Of a DNA stretch of 64,000 bases, positions 36,530-45,060 are shown piece after piece; positions within the stretch are counted from its first letter, which is position 1, and each line of letters begins with the position of its first letter. The translations under genes were made by a program, and so were the position numbers. The notes under the pieces are model-generated. The model saw nothing but the letters and a program-made list of their open reading frames with translations. It was not told where the DNA came from and searched no databases. This DNA is from Cellvibrio sp. pealriver (GTDB taxonomy: Bacteria; Pseudomonadota; Gammaproteobacteria; Pseudomonadales; Cellvibrionaceae). The stretch spans positions 3,298,395-3,362,394 of the forward strand of contig NZ_KQ236688.1 in NCBI RefSeq assembly GCF_001183545.1. The letters run 5' to 3'.

Positions 36530-38770
36530 TCACAACCCCTGCAATTTCGCGTACTGCATTACCAAGCGTTTGGTGCCGATTTTTTCGAATTTGACTTGTA
36601 CGACGGCGTTGGGGCCTTTGCCTTCGAATTGCAAAATAACGCCTTCACCGAAGATCGCGTGGGTGACGCGTTGGCCGAGTTTGAAGCCGGTGTCTTCGCC
36701 GCTGTCGCTCAGGTTTTCGCGCTGGTTTTCACGTAAGGAAGTGCGCTGGAAGCTGACCGGGCGAGTGACGGCGGTTTTTAAACGGACTTCTTCAATGCAC
36801 GCCGGTGGAATTTCTTTGACGAAGCGCGATACGGCATTGAAGGTTTCATTGCCGTATAAACGACGGGTTTCGGCGTAGCTGATAAATAATTTTTGCATGG
36901 CGCGGGTGATACCCACGTAGCAGAGGCGGCGCTCTTCTTCCAAACGATCCGGGTCATCGGCCGACATTTTGTGCGGGAATAACCCCTCTTCCACGCCAGC
37001 AAGAAACACTAGCGGGAATTCCAAACCTTTGGCTGAGTGCAACGTCATTAATTGCACGGCTTCTTCAAATTCATCGGCTTGGGTTTCACCGGCATCGAGT
37101 GCGGCGGTATCCAGAAATTGTTGCAGCGGGGTGATGTCATCGTTGTTTTCATCAACATCAAATGCGCGGCAGGCGGTGATTAATTCCTGCAAGTTTTCAC
37201 CGCGCGCCTGGCCTTTCTCGCCTTTTTCATTTTGATGAAATACCAGCAAGCCGGTGTCTTCAATTACCATGCGCGCAATTTCATCGAGCGCGGGCAACTC
37301 GCCGTGGTCGTCAAATGCGTGAGCATCGTTCGCAAGTTTGATAATCAAATTTAAAAAGGTTTGTACTGCATTACCGGCGCGCGCCGCAAACACTTTGTGC
37401 GCGAGCATTTGCTCTGTCGCAGCCCAGAGTGAACAGCCCTGATCGCGCGCAAACAGGCGGATGTCGTCTACGGTTTTGCCGCCAATGCCGCGTGTAGGTG
37501 TGTTGATAACGCGTTCAAAGGCAGCATCGTCATGGCGATTGCTGATGAGGCGCATGTACGCAATCGCATTTTTAATTTCGAGGCGATCATAGAAACGCAA
37601 ACCGCCATAAATGCGATAGGGAATTGCCTCGCGCAAGAGCGCTTCTTCCAGCACCCGCGACTGGGCGTTGGAGCGATATAAAATTGCTACCGAATCGCGT
37701 TTGTTGCCTTGCTTTAACCAGCTTTGGATGCGCTCCACAATAAAGCGCGCTTCATCTTGTTCGTTGTAGGCGGCGTAGAGCGAAATGGGTTCGCCTTTAT
37801 CACCTTCGGTCCACAATTCTTTGCCCAAACGACCAGCGTTGTGTTTGATCACCGCGTTGGCGGCTTGCAAAATATTGCCGGTAGAGCGGTAATTTTGTTC
37901 GAGGCGATAGACTTGTGTGCCCGCAAAATCTTGCGAGAAGCGTTGGATGTTTTCAATTTTTGCGCCGCGCCAACCGTAAATGGATTGATCGTCATCGCCC
38001 ACTGCGGTTACGCACGAGGTTTTACCGGCAAGCACACGCAACCACGCGTATTGCACAGCGTTGGTATCCTGAAATTCGTCAACCAACATAAACGGAAAAC
38101 GGTTGCGATAGTGTTCGAGTATGTGCGGTTTATTGAGCCACAGCTCGTGGGCGCGCAATAAAATTTCAGCGAAGTCCACCATGCCACCGCGTTGGCAATC
38201 TTCTTCATAGGCGCGATAAATTTGCAGCATGGTGCGCACGAATGGATCGCCGGTTTCCTGAATATGTTGCGGGCGGCGGCCTTCGTCTTTTTGTTCGTTG
38301 ATGTACCACTGCGCCTGTTTGTGCGGCCATTTGTTTTCATCGATATTGAGCGCCTGATACACGCGCTTGATCAGCCGCAGTTGATCATCGCTGTCGAGAA
38401 TCTGGAAATTTTGCGGCAAGTTGGCATCTTGCCAGTGGGCTTTTAGCAGGCGGTGCGCAAGTCCGTGGAAAGTGCCGACCCACATCGCACGACTGTTGAT
38501 GTGGTGATGGCCTCCGCCAGTCGGCAGCGTGTTATGGAAAAGCTCATCCAATCGGCTGCGCATTTCGCGCGCAGCCTTGTTGGTAAATGTCACCGCCATA
38601 ATGGAATAGGGCGATACCTGCTCCACCTGAATCAGCCAGGCGATGCGATGCACTAGCACGCGCGTCTTGCCACTACCCGCCCCCGCGAGGATCAGCTGGT
38701 TAGTGGCCGGTGCAGAAACGGCCTCGCGTTGGGCATCGTTGAGAGAATCTAAGAGCAGGGAAACATCCAT
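36530..38770 (-). CDS. uvrD: DNA helicase II (UvrD)
   Basis: A 746-residue superfamily-1 3'-5' helicase for nucleotide-excision and mismatch repair. Walker A is GAGSGKT (residues 30-36), with AVTFTNKAAREMRSRL (motif Ia), VDEFQDTN (motif II), GDDDQSIYGWRGA (motif III), YRLEQNYRSTGNIL (motif IV), LMTLHSAKGLEFPLVFLAGVEEGLFPH (motif V) and ERRLCYVGITRA (motif VI). The length is slightly above E. coli UvrD (720). Its C-terminal tail ends in the usual Tudor-like segment (FGEGVILQFEGKG). Confidence 0.97.
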   Translation of the reverse strand: MDVSLLLDSLNDAQREAVSAPATNQLILAGAGSGKTRVLVHRIAWLIQVEQVSPYSIMAVTFTNKAAREMRSRLDELFHNTLPTGGGHHHINSRAMWVGTFHGLAHRLLKAHWQDANLPQNFQILDSDDQLRLIKRVYQALNIDENKWPHKQAQWYINEQKDEGRRPQHIQETGDPFVRTMLQIYRAYEEDCQRGGMVDFAEILLRAHELWLNKPHILEHYRNRFPFMLVDEFQDTNAVQYAWLRVLAGKTSCVTAVGDDDQSIYGWRGAKIENIQRFSQDFAGTQVYRLEQNYRSTGNILQAANAVIKHNAGRLGKELWTEGDKGEPISLYAAYNEQDEARFIVERIQSWLKQGNKRDSVAILYRSNAQSRVLEEALLREAIPYRIYGGLRFYDRLEIKNAIAYMRLISNRHDDAAFERVINTPTRGIGGKTVDDIRLFARDQGCSLWAATEQMLAHKVFAARAGNAVQTFLNLIIKLANDAHAFDDHGELPALDEIARMVIEDTGLLVFHQNEKGEKGQARGENLQELITACRAFDVDENNDDITPLQQFLDTAALDAGETQADEFEEAVQLMTLHSAKGLEFPLVFLAGVEEGLFPHKMSADDPDRLEEERRLCYVGITRAMQKLFISYAETRRLYGNETFNAVSRFVKEIPPACIEEVRLKTAVTRPVSFQRTSLRENQRENLSDSGEDTGFKLGQRVTHAIFGEGVILQFEGKGPNAVVQVKFEKIGTKRLVMQYAKLQGL

Positions 38771-38880
38771 AACCAGCGCCAGTCAAAATAAAGGATCTGG
38801 CGATTTTACTGGCTAGATATACATATGGCCATCATTGTTTTTAGCGATGGCTGGCGACAGTTATAGGGTGTTAGAAAAAG

Positions 38881-39219
38881 CTACTTGGTGTTAAACGCCC
38901 GCGCCTTGATCAGCGATACCATCAGTAGCGCACAGATAAAACCAATCAGAGGTACCGAACCGGGGATATCGCTCGTGGCGTTCTGGTTTACCTGAAAATC
39001 GCTGGGCTGGGCGGCAACCGGTGCCCGAACAGGCACCTCGGTTACGCCATAAGTACTATTCCCACGTGACAAACTACCCGCCGCCAAACAATCCTCATTA
39101 GAGAAAACCACTTGCGACTGGGTGCAATCCAACAGTGCTGCATTGGCCGATACAGCGGCCATCAATGCAACCAGTGTGAACACTATTGTGAGATTTGCCC
39201 TGTAAGAATAGTGAGCCAT
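38881..39219 (-). CDS. small exported protein with C-terminal membrane segment, unknown function
   Basis: A 112-residue product with a signal peptide (LTIVFTLVALMAAVSANAA) and a short mature part with two Cys (DCTQSQVVFSNEDC), likely a disulfide. A single C-terminal hydrophobic helix (PLIGFICALLMVSLI) is followed by a short basic tail (KARAFNTK). The tripartite end, hydrophobic helix plus basic residues, resembles protein-sorting tails such as PEP-CTERM, but the Pro-Glu-Pro motif is missing. It has a strong Shine-Dalgarno (GGAGGAG). No recognised family. Confidence 0.7.
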   Translation of the reverse strand: MAHYSYRANLTIVFTLVALMAAVSANAALLDCTQSQVVFSNEDCLAAGSLSRGNSTYGVTEVPVRAPVAAQPSDFQVNQNATSDIPGSVPLIGFICALLMVSLIKARAFNTK

Positions 39220-39417
39220 GTTGTTCTCCTCCCGCTGTCAGGCTGCAAGGGTATCTGAGACTCTAGCAGCAAAACTTCGTGATTCAAGTCACGCTTTTTC
39301 GGTTGATACTGACCTTATTTTGGGCAAAAAAGCGTGTTTAAACGACAAGCCTTTGATTTCACTGGGGCTCGCAAATGTGAAAAAAAACGAATCTAGCGAT
39401 GGGTTATAAGCAGCGTT

Positions 39418-40257
39418 TTAGAAGGGAAAAAATGATCCAGGAATTTCCTGTTTTCGCAGCAGTGCAGCGACATCCATGCTCAAGGCGACACCGGCATGCA
39501 CCAGAACGCCACCCCAAATAGAACGGGATTGCAGGGCGAGGATACCCAGAAACAAGCCAAACAAAATGGCACCGGTTGCCTCCAGTGGCAACTTGGGCAA
39601 ATGGATCATCATGTAGGGAACACACATCACCCAAATCGCGTTTGCGCCCATGGCCGGACGCAGGGCATTGAGCATAAAACCGCGAAAGAAAAATTCGAGA
39701 AACACAAACTGGCTCATGTAGAGCATCTCCCACAACAAGAAATCCAGCCAGCTGCGCCCTGCATGGTCGTAAAAAGGATAATGGTTGACGAAATCCTCAC
39801 CAAAACTCACCAGCACCACAAACACCAGAATCGGGCTGAGAAGCAACAGATAACCGCGCCAGTGTTCGCCGACCTGGTTCCAACGCCAGCCAAAATCGCG
39901 CATGCGCTGTTTGAAACCGATACGGATCACCAACCACGGCAGGATGATAAACGTGAGCAGATGGCAAGCGGTCCACCAGAGATAACCGCACAGCTCCAAC
40001 CAGCCGCTGGCTTGCAATGCATCCAGATAGCGATGGCCATCGCCCAGCCACACCAACAGTGCATGGAGATGGGTGGAAAACTTGGCGTAGTGCAGCACCA
40101 GCAAACTGACCGATACACAGGCCAACACCCAAACCACCCGCCGCAATGCAGCGGGGCGATCCAGAGTGTACGACGGTGCGGCTGCATCTATGTCATCGAG
40201 CGCGCGCAAAATCTGGCGCGGATGCAGTTGCGCTACCAGCACGGCGACAGGATTCAT
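39418..40257 (-). CDS. CPBP (CAAX-protease/bacteriocin-processing) family intramembrane protein
   Basis: A 279-residue membrane protein with about eight hydrophobic segments. The ABI/CPBP core has FVFLEFFFRGFMLNAL, a variant of the EExxxR motif in which the first Glu is Leu, then MMIHLPKLPLEATGAILFGLFLG and VLVHAGVALSMD supplying conserved His. Active CPBP proteases use Glu and His residues, so the changed Glu leaves activity uncertain. The start is the ATG ending at 40257, 16 bp after the stop of the serine hydrolase gene, so they form an operon. Confidence 0.85.
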   Translation of the reverse strand: MNPVAVLVAQLHPRQILRALDDIDAAAPSYTLDRPAALRRVVWVLACVSVSLLVLHYAKFSTHLHALLVWLGDGHRYLDALQASGWLELCGYLWWTACHLLTFIILPWLVIRIGFKQRMRDFGWRWNQVGEHWRGYLLLLSPILVFVVLVSFGEDFVNHYPFYDHAGRSWLDFLLWEMLYMSQFVFLEFFFRGFMLNALRPAMGANAIWVMCVPYMMIHLPKLPLEATGAILFGLFLGILALQSRSIWGGVLVHAGVALSMDVAALLRKQEIPGSFFPF

Positions 40258-40273
40258 GCTCCGCGCGTCCCGG

Positions 40274-41911
40274 TCATTTCTTTTTAGCCGCTTCACGCGC
40301 GGCAACCTGCGCACGCTCATAGCTGTCGATAAAGCGGAAAATAATATCGCGCGCGAGGCGGGTTTCCGAATTGCTCAGGAACACCATGCCGATTTGCAGA
40401 TCGCGGTTGAACACCATCTCGGTGCGGAAGCCTTTTACGTGGCCGCCGTGATGGACAAAATTCTTGTAGCGGCCGTAATCAAACACGCGCCAGCCAAGAC
40501 CATAAGCAGTATTTCCCACGGCTTTACGCACACCGTAATAATTCTGCGCCGGAGTATTTTTGGTCACACGCGCTTGGATGGGGTTGAGTATCGACAGCGG
40601 CAGTGCATCCTGCCGCTTGCCCATTTGCCCGAGCAAAAAGCGCGACATATCGACAATACTGGCATTCACCCCCGCCGCCGGCGCAACGCGATACCAATTG
40701 CCGGTCACTGAGGTGGGAATCCAGCGGCTGCCGTTATTGATGTGGGGCGATGCACGGTTAGGCGAGGCATTGTAATTGGCCAATCCATAGGAGGCGGTGG
40801 TCATCCCGAGCGGATCAAATACATGTTGGCCGACATACTTTTCAAAGCTGACGCCGGATTTCTTTTTGATCATATCGCCCGCAAGGCTGTAACTGACATT
40901 CTGGTAGGCGAAGCATTTGCCCGGCGGGCAGACGAAATTCACGTAGCGCAAGCGCCGCACGGCATCGGCGTAACTCATATTCTCGTCGATAAAGTGGGTA
41001 TAGGTATGGCGCGGCAAACCCGATGCCTGAGACAACACATGGCGTAACGTTAGCTGCTTGCCATAGCGCGCATTTTTAAACGCGACATCCGGCAACACCG
41101 AGGTGACCGTGGTATCCCAGGTGATTTTGCCCTCATTGACCAGCGCACTGGCGGCGGTGGCAGCAAAGGGTTTGGAGAGAGAGGCAAGGCGGAAAACGGT
41201 ATCCGGCGTGACCTTTTCACGCGTACCTGCGCGGCGCACACCATAGCCCTGCAAGGATTTTATTTGCCCGCCCGACACCACCACTATGGCCACACCCGGC
41301 ACAAAAGGCGCGACTTTCTTGGCGACATAATCTTCAAATTCAGCGATAAAGGCCTCGGGGTGCCCGGCTGGATAGCGCGGCGCTTTGATCGGTGCAGTAG
41401 TAATGATGGGAATGGTACGTGCCGGTTCCGCCGGTTCTGCTACAGCGGGCTTTGGTTTAGCCGCTTCCGCTTTGGGTGCAGGTTTGGCCGCCGCGGAGGT
41501 TTGCGTTTTGGCCGTAGCAGCCGCTTGGGTTTTTACCGGCTGGGCCGCCGGTTTGGCAGAGACAGAGCTGGCCGCCAGAGAAGCAACGGGGGTCGCCGTG
41601 GCAATGGCAAGCGAGCTGGCTAGCGAACTGTCAGACAATGACACCACAGGGGCGGTCGCTTGCGCCGGTGATGACGATGCTGCAACTGTTTGGGTAAACG
41701 CCGTGGTTTGCAGCGTCTGGATAGGGGCGGTCGCCACCGAAGACCCAGCACTGCTGGCACTGGACTTTAGTTGAAAGGGCAGTGCGATAGGCACAGTCAC
41801 GCGCTTTTCGCCCGATGCCTGTGCGCCTTGCAATCCACATAACAAGATCAGGGCAAGACAGGTGGCCTTGCGCACCAGAAAACAGGATTTACTACTTATT
41901 GTTGATCGCAT
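40274..41911 (-). CDS. exported serine hydrolase, beta-lactamase/class C-like, with long Ala/Pro/Ser-rich linker
   Basis: A 545-residue exported protein. A signal peptide (CLALILLCGLQGAQA) is followed by about 130 residues of low-complexity Ala/Ser/Thr/Pro/Lys sequence. The catalytic domain starts near residue 190. Catalytic motifs: S244-L-S-K247 (SxxK), Y336-Q-N338 (YxN), and H487-H-G-G (the HxG/KTG position). This is the penicillin-binding/beta-lactamase fold of AmpC-like esterases and peptidases; the substrate is unknown, and an esterase or D-Ala peptidase role is more likely than antibiotic resistance. The linker may cross or bind the cell wall. It is first in an operon with the CPBP gene. 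Confidence 0.92.
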   Translation of the reverse strand: MRSTISSKSCFLVRKATCLALILLCGLQGAQASGEKRVTVPIALPFQLKSSASSAGSSVATAPIQTLQTTAFTQTVAASSSPAQATAPVVSLSDSSLASSLAIATATPVASLAASSVSAKPAAQPVKTQAAATAKTQTSAAAKPAPKAEAAKPKPAVAEPAEPARTIPIITTAPIKAPRYPAGHPEAFIAEFEDYVAKKVAPFVPGVAIVVVSGGQIKSLQGYGVRRAGTREKVTPDTVFRLASLSKPFAATAASALVNEGKITWDTTVTSVLPDVAFKNARYGKQLTLRHVLSQASGLPRHTYTHFIDENMSYADAVRRLRYVNFVCPPGKCFAYQNVSYSLAGDMIKKKSGVSFEKYVGQHVFDPLGMTTASYGLANYNASPNRASPHINNGSRWIPTSVTGNWYRVAPAAGVNASIVDMSRFLLGQMGKRQDALPLSILNPIQARVTKNTPAQNYYGVRKAVGNTAYGLGWRVFDYGRYKNFVHHGGHVKGFRTEMVFNRDLQIGMVFLSNSETRLARDIIFRFIDSYERAQVAAREAAKKK

Positions 41912-41993
41912 AAACGGGCAGATAACTCGTTAAAGGCCATTACGGCAGATGGCCATCAAAATGGCGTCTAAAAATACGGCGCTGAATACACAA

Positions 41994-42047
41994 ACGCCAC
42001 GGGTGAGGCTGCCCGGAACGACTCCGGAGCAACTCCAACCGTGGCGT
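41994..42047 (-). terminator. long-loop inverted repeat after the dihaem cytochrome gene
   Basis: 9-bp arms ACGCCACGG (41994-42002) and CCGTGGCGT (42039-42047) enclose 36 nt. It lies just downstream of the cytochrome stop on the minus strand and before the serine hydrolase start. It may end the cytochrome transcript, but there is no T tract. Confidence 0.35.
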
Positions 42048-42069
42048 GGCCTTTCCCTATCCGCCCTTT

Positions 42070-44253
42070 TTACAGGGTTTTAATATATTCCACCAAATCC
42101 CAACGCTCATCGTCGGTCAGCGGTTTCTGTTGCTGGCCATTGACCGCCGGAGCATGCACAGTGCCGTATTCATGGCCACTGTTGAAATCGCCCAGCTTGT
42201 CCGCCTTGAACGTGAAAGCCTCATAACCCTCAGTGCGCAACCCGACTTTACGTGGGTCAAACTCGCGGCTACCAACCTCGAATTGCATTGGACGATAAAG
42301 CCCATCATCAGGATCACCGGCGCGTTTCACCGGCAATAACAAATCATAGATGCTGGGTACCGAACCATTGTGCAAGTAAGGGGCTGTCGCCCAGATGCCA
42401 TTGAGTGAACGCGCTTTGTAGGATAGCAGCGATTTATAAGGCTCAGCGGTGGTGTCAGGGTCGTAATTGCCGGATTTTACACTGGCTTTGATTTTATTAT
42501 CAAAGAAGGATTTCGCCATCATATACAGCCAATCCAGTGTGCGGCGCGGCCACCATTTATCCGGATCAGGCTCGGTCGCCACCTCGCCCATAGTCGCTGC
42601 CGTAAGGATCTGCACCACCGGCGCACGGTCTTTGATGACAAGAGCACCAACGCTTTCCGTCTGGTAGGTGTTTTTGAAATTGCCCGAATAGCCGGTGTAA
42701 TTGACGCTGTTTTGCGCCATGGCCGGGTCAGTTCCCACCGCCTTCAGGCTCGACATATTGGCCACAACGATGCGGTCGCGGTCGGTGCGGTCAATCACCT
42801 CATGACAGGATTCGCAGTACTCGGCATACAAACGGCGGCCGCGGCGCACCTTGTCTTTATCGATTTTCCACTCCGGCAACTCACCGAAAATCGCCTTGGC
42901 GTGATCCTGTTCCAGGCTCTCTTTGGTGAGCGTCGGCCAGACGGGCGAAGTCAGGCTCGCCAGATGGGATTCCAGACGCGAGAGATTTACCAGATCGATG
43001 GATGACGTGAATTCTATCTGGTAGCTCTTGCTGCTTTGGCCAGTCAGCCAGGACGACAAGCGCCAGCCGCGTTTGTGCGCCTCCCAATCGAGTATGCCAA
43101 ATACGCCAATGACCTCACCGGTATTGCGCCCCAGCGGGCCTACCCCGGCATTGTTGGCCAAGCCATTCCACTGCACATAATCCGATTGCACGATATCCCA
43201 CAAGAAGGGGTAGCTCACCGGTGCGTTGGGTTCATTGAAAATCTGCTGCTTGATGCGGTTCATGTCCGCCATGCCCAGCGCCGGATAGCCCTCTTTGTCA
43301 GACATCAAACGGTCGATAATTTTGGCAAACTGTAAGTCGCCGATAATGGTTTCGCTGATGCCCTCAAGCACTTTATCGACCTGCGCTTTGGTCAGCAGAT
43401 CGCTGTCACTGTCGCTATCGGATTTGGTCATTCCCAGCAGTACATCGCGCAGTTGTTTACGGCTGATAACATGCTCAAGCACCCGGTTATAAATGCGCCC
43501 GAACGCATCCAGGCGCGCGTAGCCATATTCCACACTGGATAGGTTGATGTTGTTATATAAGCGGATCTTGCGCGCCCAGCGTTTGAGGTCAGCTTGCACA
43601 TCCTCGGCATTGGCATAACTGTTATTCAGCTCCAGCACCTTGGATACAAAACGCTGGTTTTTCTCGCCGTTGGTCATGGCGACATCCAAACTATGCTGCA
43701 AGTCCGTCAGGAAGCCCACCATATCCGCCATGGCCGGGCCGCCGTCGATACGGATCGCTTTATTTTGATAATTGACCTGGCCGGTATGGCAGGCAGCACA
43801 GGTAAAGCCGACGTAATCCTTACCTTTATAAGACTCTTTCACGAAACCGACGGGCAGCCCATCGGGGTTAAAAAAGGTAGGCTTCTGCGGCAGGTAACGA
43901 TATTTATCGATCACACTGTTGGCGCGGAATAATTCAGTGGATGTCGCTTGTTCAAGCGCGATAAAAAAATCGTAGGGCATCAGTGCCGAGCCCTGGGTGG
44001 TGTTGTAGTACCAGAGGCTATCGTTCGCGCTCCAACCCTGATCGAGGTAAATCGGTGTGGAATAACTTTCACCAAAAGCGCCGTTCTCAATGGCAATCGC
44101 CCCGCGCTCCGGATCATCGTCCCAGCTTTGGTAAAGTTTGCCGATAGCCAATGCAATGCCCATAGGGATAGCAATGACAATCAGCAGCTTGATCAAGCGC
44201 CAAAAATTGCGCCGGGAAAACAGGTTGCCCAGGCTAAACGAATGTGAGCCCAT
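42070..44253 (-). CDS. membrane-anchored dihaem c-type cytochrome, RoxA-like/cytochrome c peroxidase superfamily
   Basis: A 727-residue protein with an N-terminal anchor (LIKLLIVIAIPMGIALAIG, about residues 20-38) and two haem c sites, CAACH at 152-156 and CESCH at 480-484. The layout and segments (YVGFTCAACHTGQVNYQNKAIRIDGGP, NGIWATAPYLHNGSVPSIYDLL) match the large group of dihaem proteins that includes the rubber oxygenases RoxA/RoxB and is often annotated as dihaem peroxidase. RoxA uses one haem to bind O2; whether this protein is an oxygenase or peroxidase is not decidable here. It stands alone, with a 158-bp gap to the serine hydrolase gene. Confidence 0.88.
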   Translation of the reverse strand: MGSHSFSLGNLFSRRNFWRLIKLLIVIAIPMGIALAIGKLYQSWDDDPERGAIAIENGAFGESYSTPIYLDQGWSANDSLWYYNTTQGSALMPYDFFIALEQATSTELFRANSVIDKYRYLPQKPTFFNPDGLPVGFVKESYKGKDYVGFTCAACHTGQVNYQNKAIRIDGGPAMADMVGFLTDLQHSLDVAMTNGEKNQRFVSKVLELNNSYANAEDVQADLKRWARKIRLYNNINLSSVEYGYARLDAFGRIYNRVLEHVISRKQLRDVLLGMTKSDSDSDSDLLTKAQVDKVLEGISETIIGDLQFAKIIDRLMSDKEGYPALGMADMNRIKQQIFNEPNAPVSYPFLWDIVQSDYVQWNGLANNAGVGPLGRNTGEVIGVFGILDWEAHKRGWRLSSWLTGQSSKSYQIEFTSSIDLVNLSRLESHLASLTSPVWPTLTKESLEQDHAKAIFGELPEWKIDKDKVRRGRRLYAEYCESCHEVIDRTDRDRIVVANMSSLKAVGTDPAMAQNSVNYTGYSGNFKNTYQTESVGALVIKDRAPVVQILTAATMGEVATEPDPDKWWPRRTLDWLYMMAKSFFDNKIKASVKSGNYDPDTTAEPYKSLLSYKARSLNGIWATAPYLHNGSVPSIYDLLLPVKRAGDPDDGLYRPMQFEVGSREFDPRKVGLRTEGYEAFTFKADKLGDFNSGHEYGTVHAPAVNGQQQKPLTDDERWDLVEYIKTL

Positions 44254-44487
44254 AGGATTAACTCCTCTTTAATAATTTTCCTATTTGTTATGGATGAGGG
44301 TAAAGATAGCCCTCTGGTATACCGCCGCCAAAAAATAAAGGATTTACGCCAAAATAAACACTACAGCTTATTACTTCTCGCCTGCGGGGGTGCGGATCGG
44401 CGGCTTGCAACCGGAGCGCGCTCCGATTAGTGTAGCCACACATTTTTGCCCCCTGATTACTGTTTAACCACATTCGAGGAACATCCC

Positions 44488-44805
44488 ATGAAAAAGACCG
44501 CTTTATTACTTGTTGCAATCACCAGCCTCACCAGTGCTTGTACCTGGGTTAAAGTCAGCGAACAAGGCAGCAGTGTTGCCGTTGCCAATGCCGCTAACGT
44601 GCGCAGCTGCGACAAAGTGCGCACCGTTAACGTAAAAGTAAAAGATAACTTCGTTGGTTCAATGAAGCGCGATCCAAACAAAGTAGCGACTGAATTGACC
44701 AACATGGCGCGCAATGAAGCCAGCCAATTCGGTGGCGATACCGTGGTACCGGTAACCTTGGTACAAGACGGCCGCCAAAGCTTTGATGTGTACAAGTGCA
44801 ACTAA
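44488..44805 (+). CDS. DUF4156-type lipoprotein
   Basis: A 105-residue lipoprotein. The signal peptide ends at a lipobox (LTSAC, Cys18). The mature part has VRSCDKVRTVNVKVKDNF, LTNMARNEASQFGGDTVVP and a final DVYKC, with two conserved Cys likely to pair. This matches the DUF4156 family, related to small surface lipoproteins of unknown role. GAGGA precedes the ATG. It is followed by a hairpin and then the ppk1 promoter region. Confidence 0.85.
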   Translation: MKKTALLLVAITSLTSACTWVKVSEQGSSVAVANAANVRSCDKVRTVNVKVKDNFVGSMKRDPNKVATELTNMARNEASQFGGDTVVPVTLVQDGRQSFDVYKCN

Positions 44806-44834
44806 GTCTTTAGCGCGCCAACACGTTTGCCATT

Positions 44835-44858
44835 AGCCCGGTTTAACACAACCGGGCT
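44835..44858 (+). terminator. hairpin after the DUF4156 lipoprotein gene
   Basis: 9-bp stem AGCCCGGTT (44835-44843) / AACCGGGCT (44850-44858) with a 6-nt loop, 30 bp after the stop. No T tract follows. Confidence 0.55.
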
Positions 44859-44992
44859 CATTCAAACTCACGCCTCTCACTTCATACTCACCCTTCTCTC
44901 TTTACCTCCCCCACGCTCCATTCTTTGCACCCGTCCCGCCGCGGATCAAAAAACTTTGCTAGTGTTAGCAATAGCAATCTACTGTCTTATTT

Positions 44993-45010
44993 CTGTCACA
45001 AAATTGCCAT
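44993..45010 (+). promoter_or_regulatory. candidate Pho box upstream of ppk1
   Basis: CTGTCAC (44993-44999), AAAA, TTGCCAT (45004-45010): two imperfect copies of the 7-bp PhoB half-site around a 4-bp AT spacer, 6 of 7 and 5 of 7 matches to CTGTCAT. It lies 51 bp before the ppk1 start. ppk is a phosphate-starvation gene in several proteobacteria. No clear -10 at the usual distance was found. Confidence 0.55.
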
Positions 45011-45060
45011 AATCTGGCTGCACCACTTACGGGTTAATAATCGTGTCCACGAGGTACAAG

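Noticed and set aside
39496..40287. 263-codon plus-strand open frame
   Set aside because: Antisense to the CPBP protein gene; Gln/His/Lys-rich low-complexity translation with no family signal.
41264..41774. Gly/Ala-rich frames over the serine hydrolase linker
   Set aside because: By-products of the repetitive Ala/Ser/Pro linker codons read on the other strand.
44412..44425. Perfect 14-bp palindrome CGGAGCGCGCTCCG
   Set aside because: No loop, no partner site and no gene-specific position; could be chance in GC-rich DNA.
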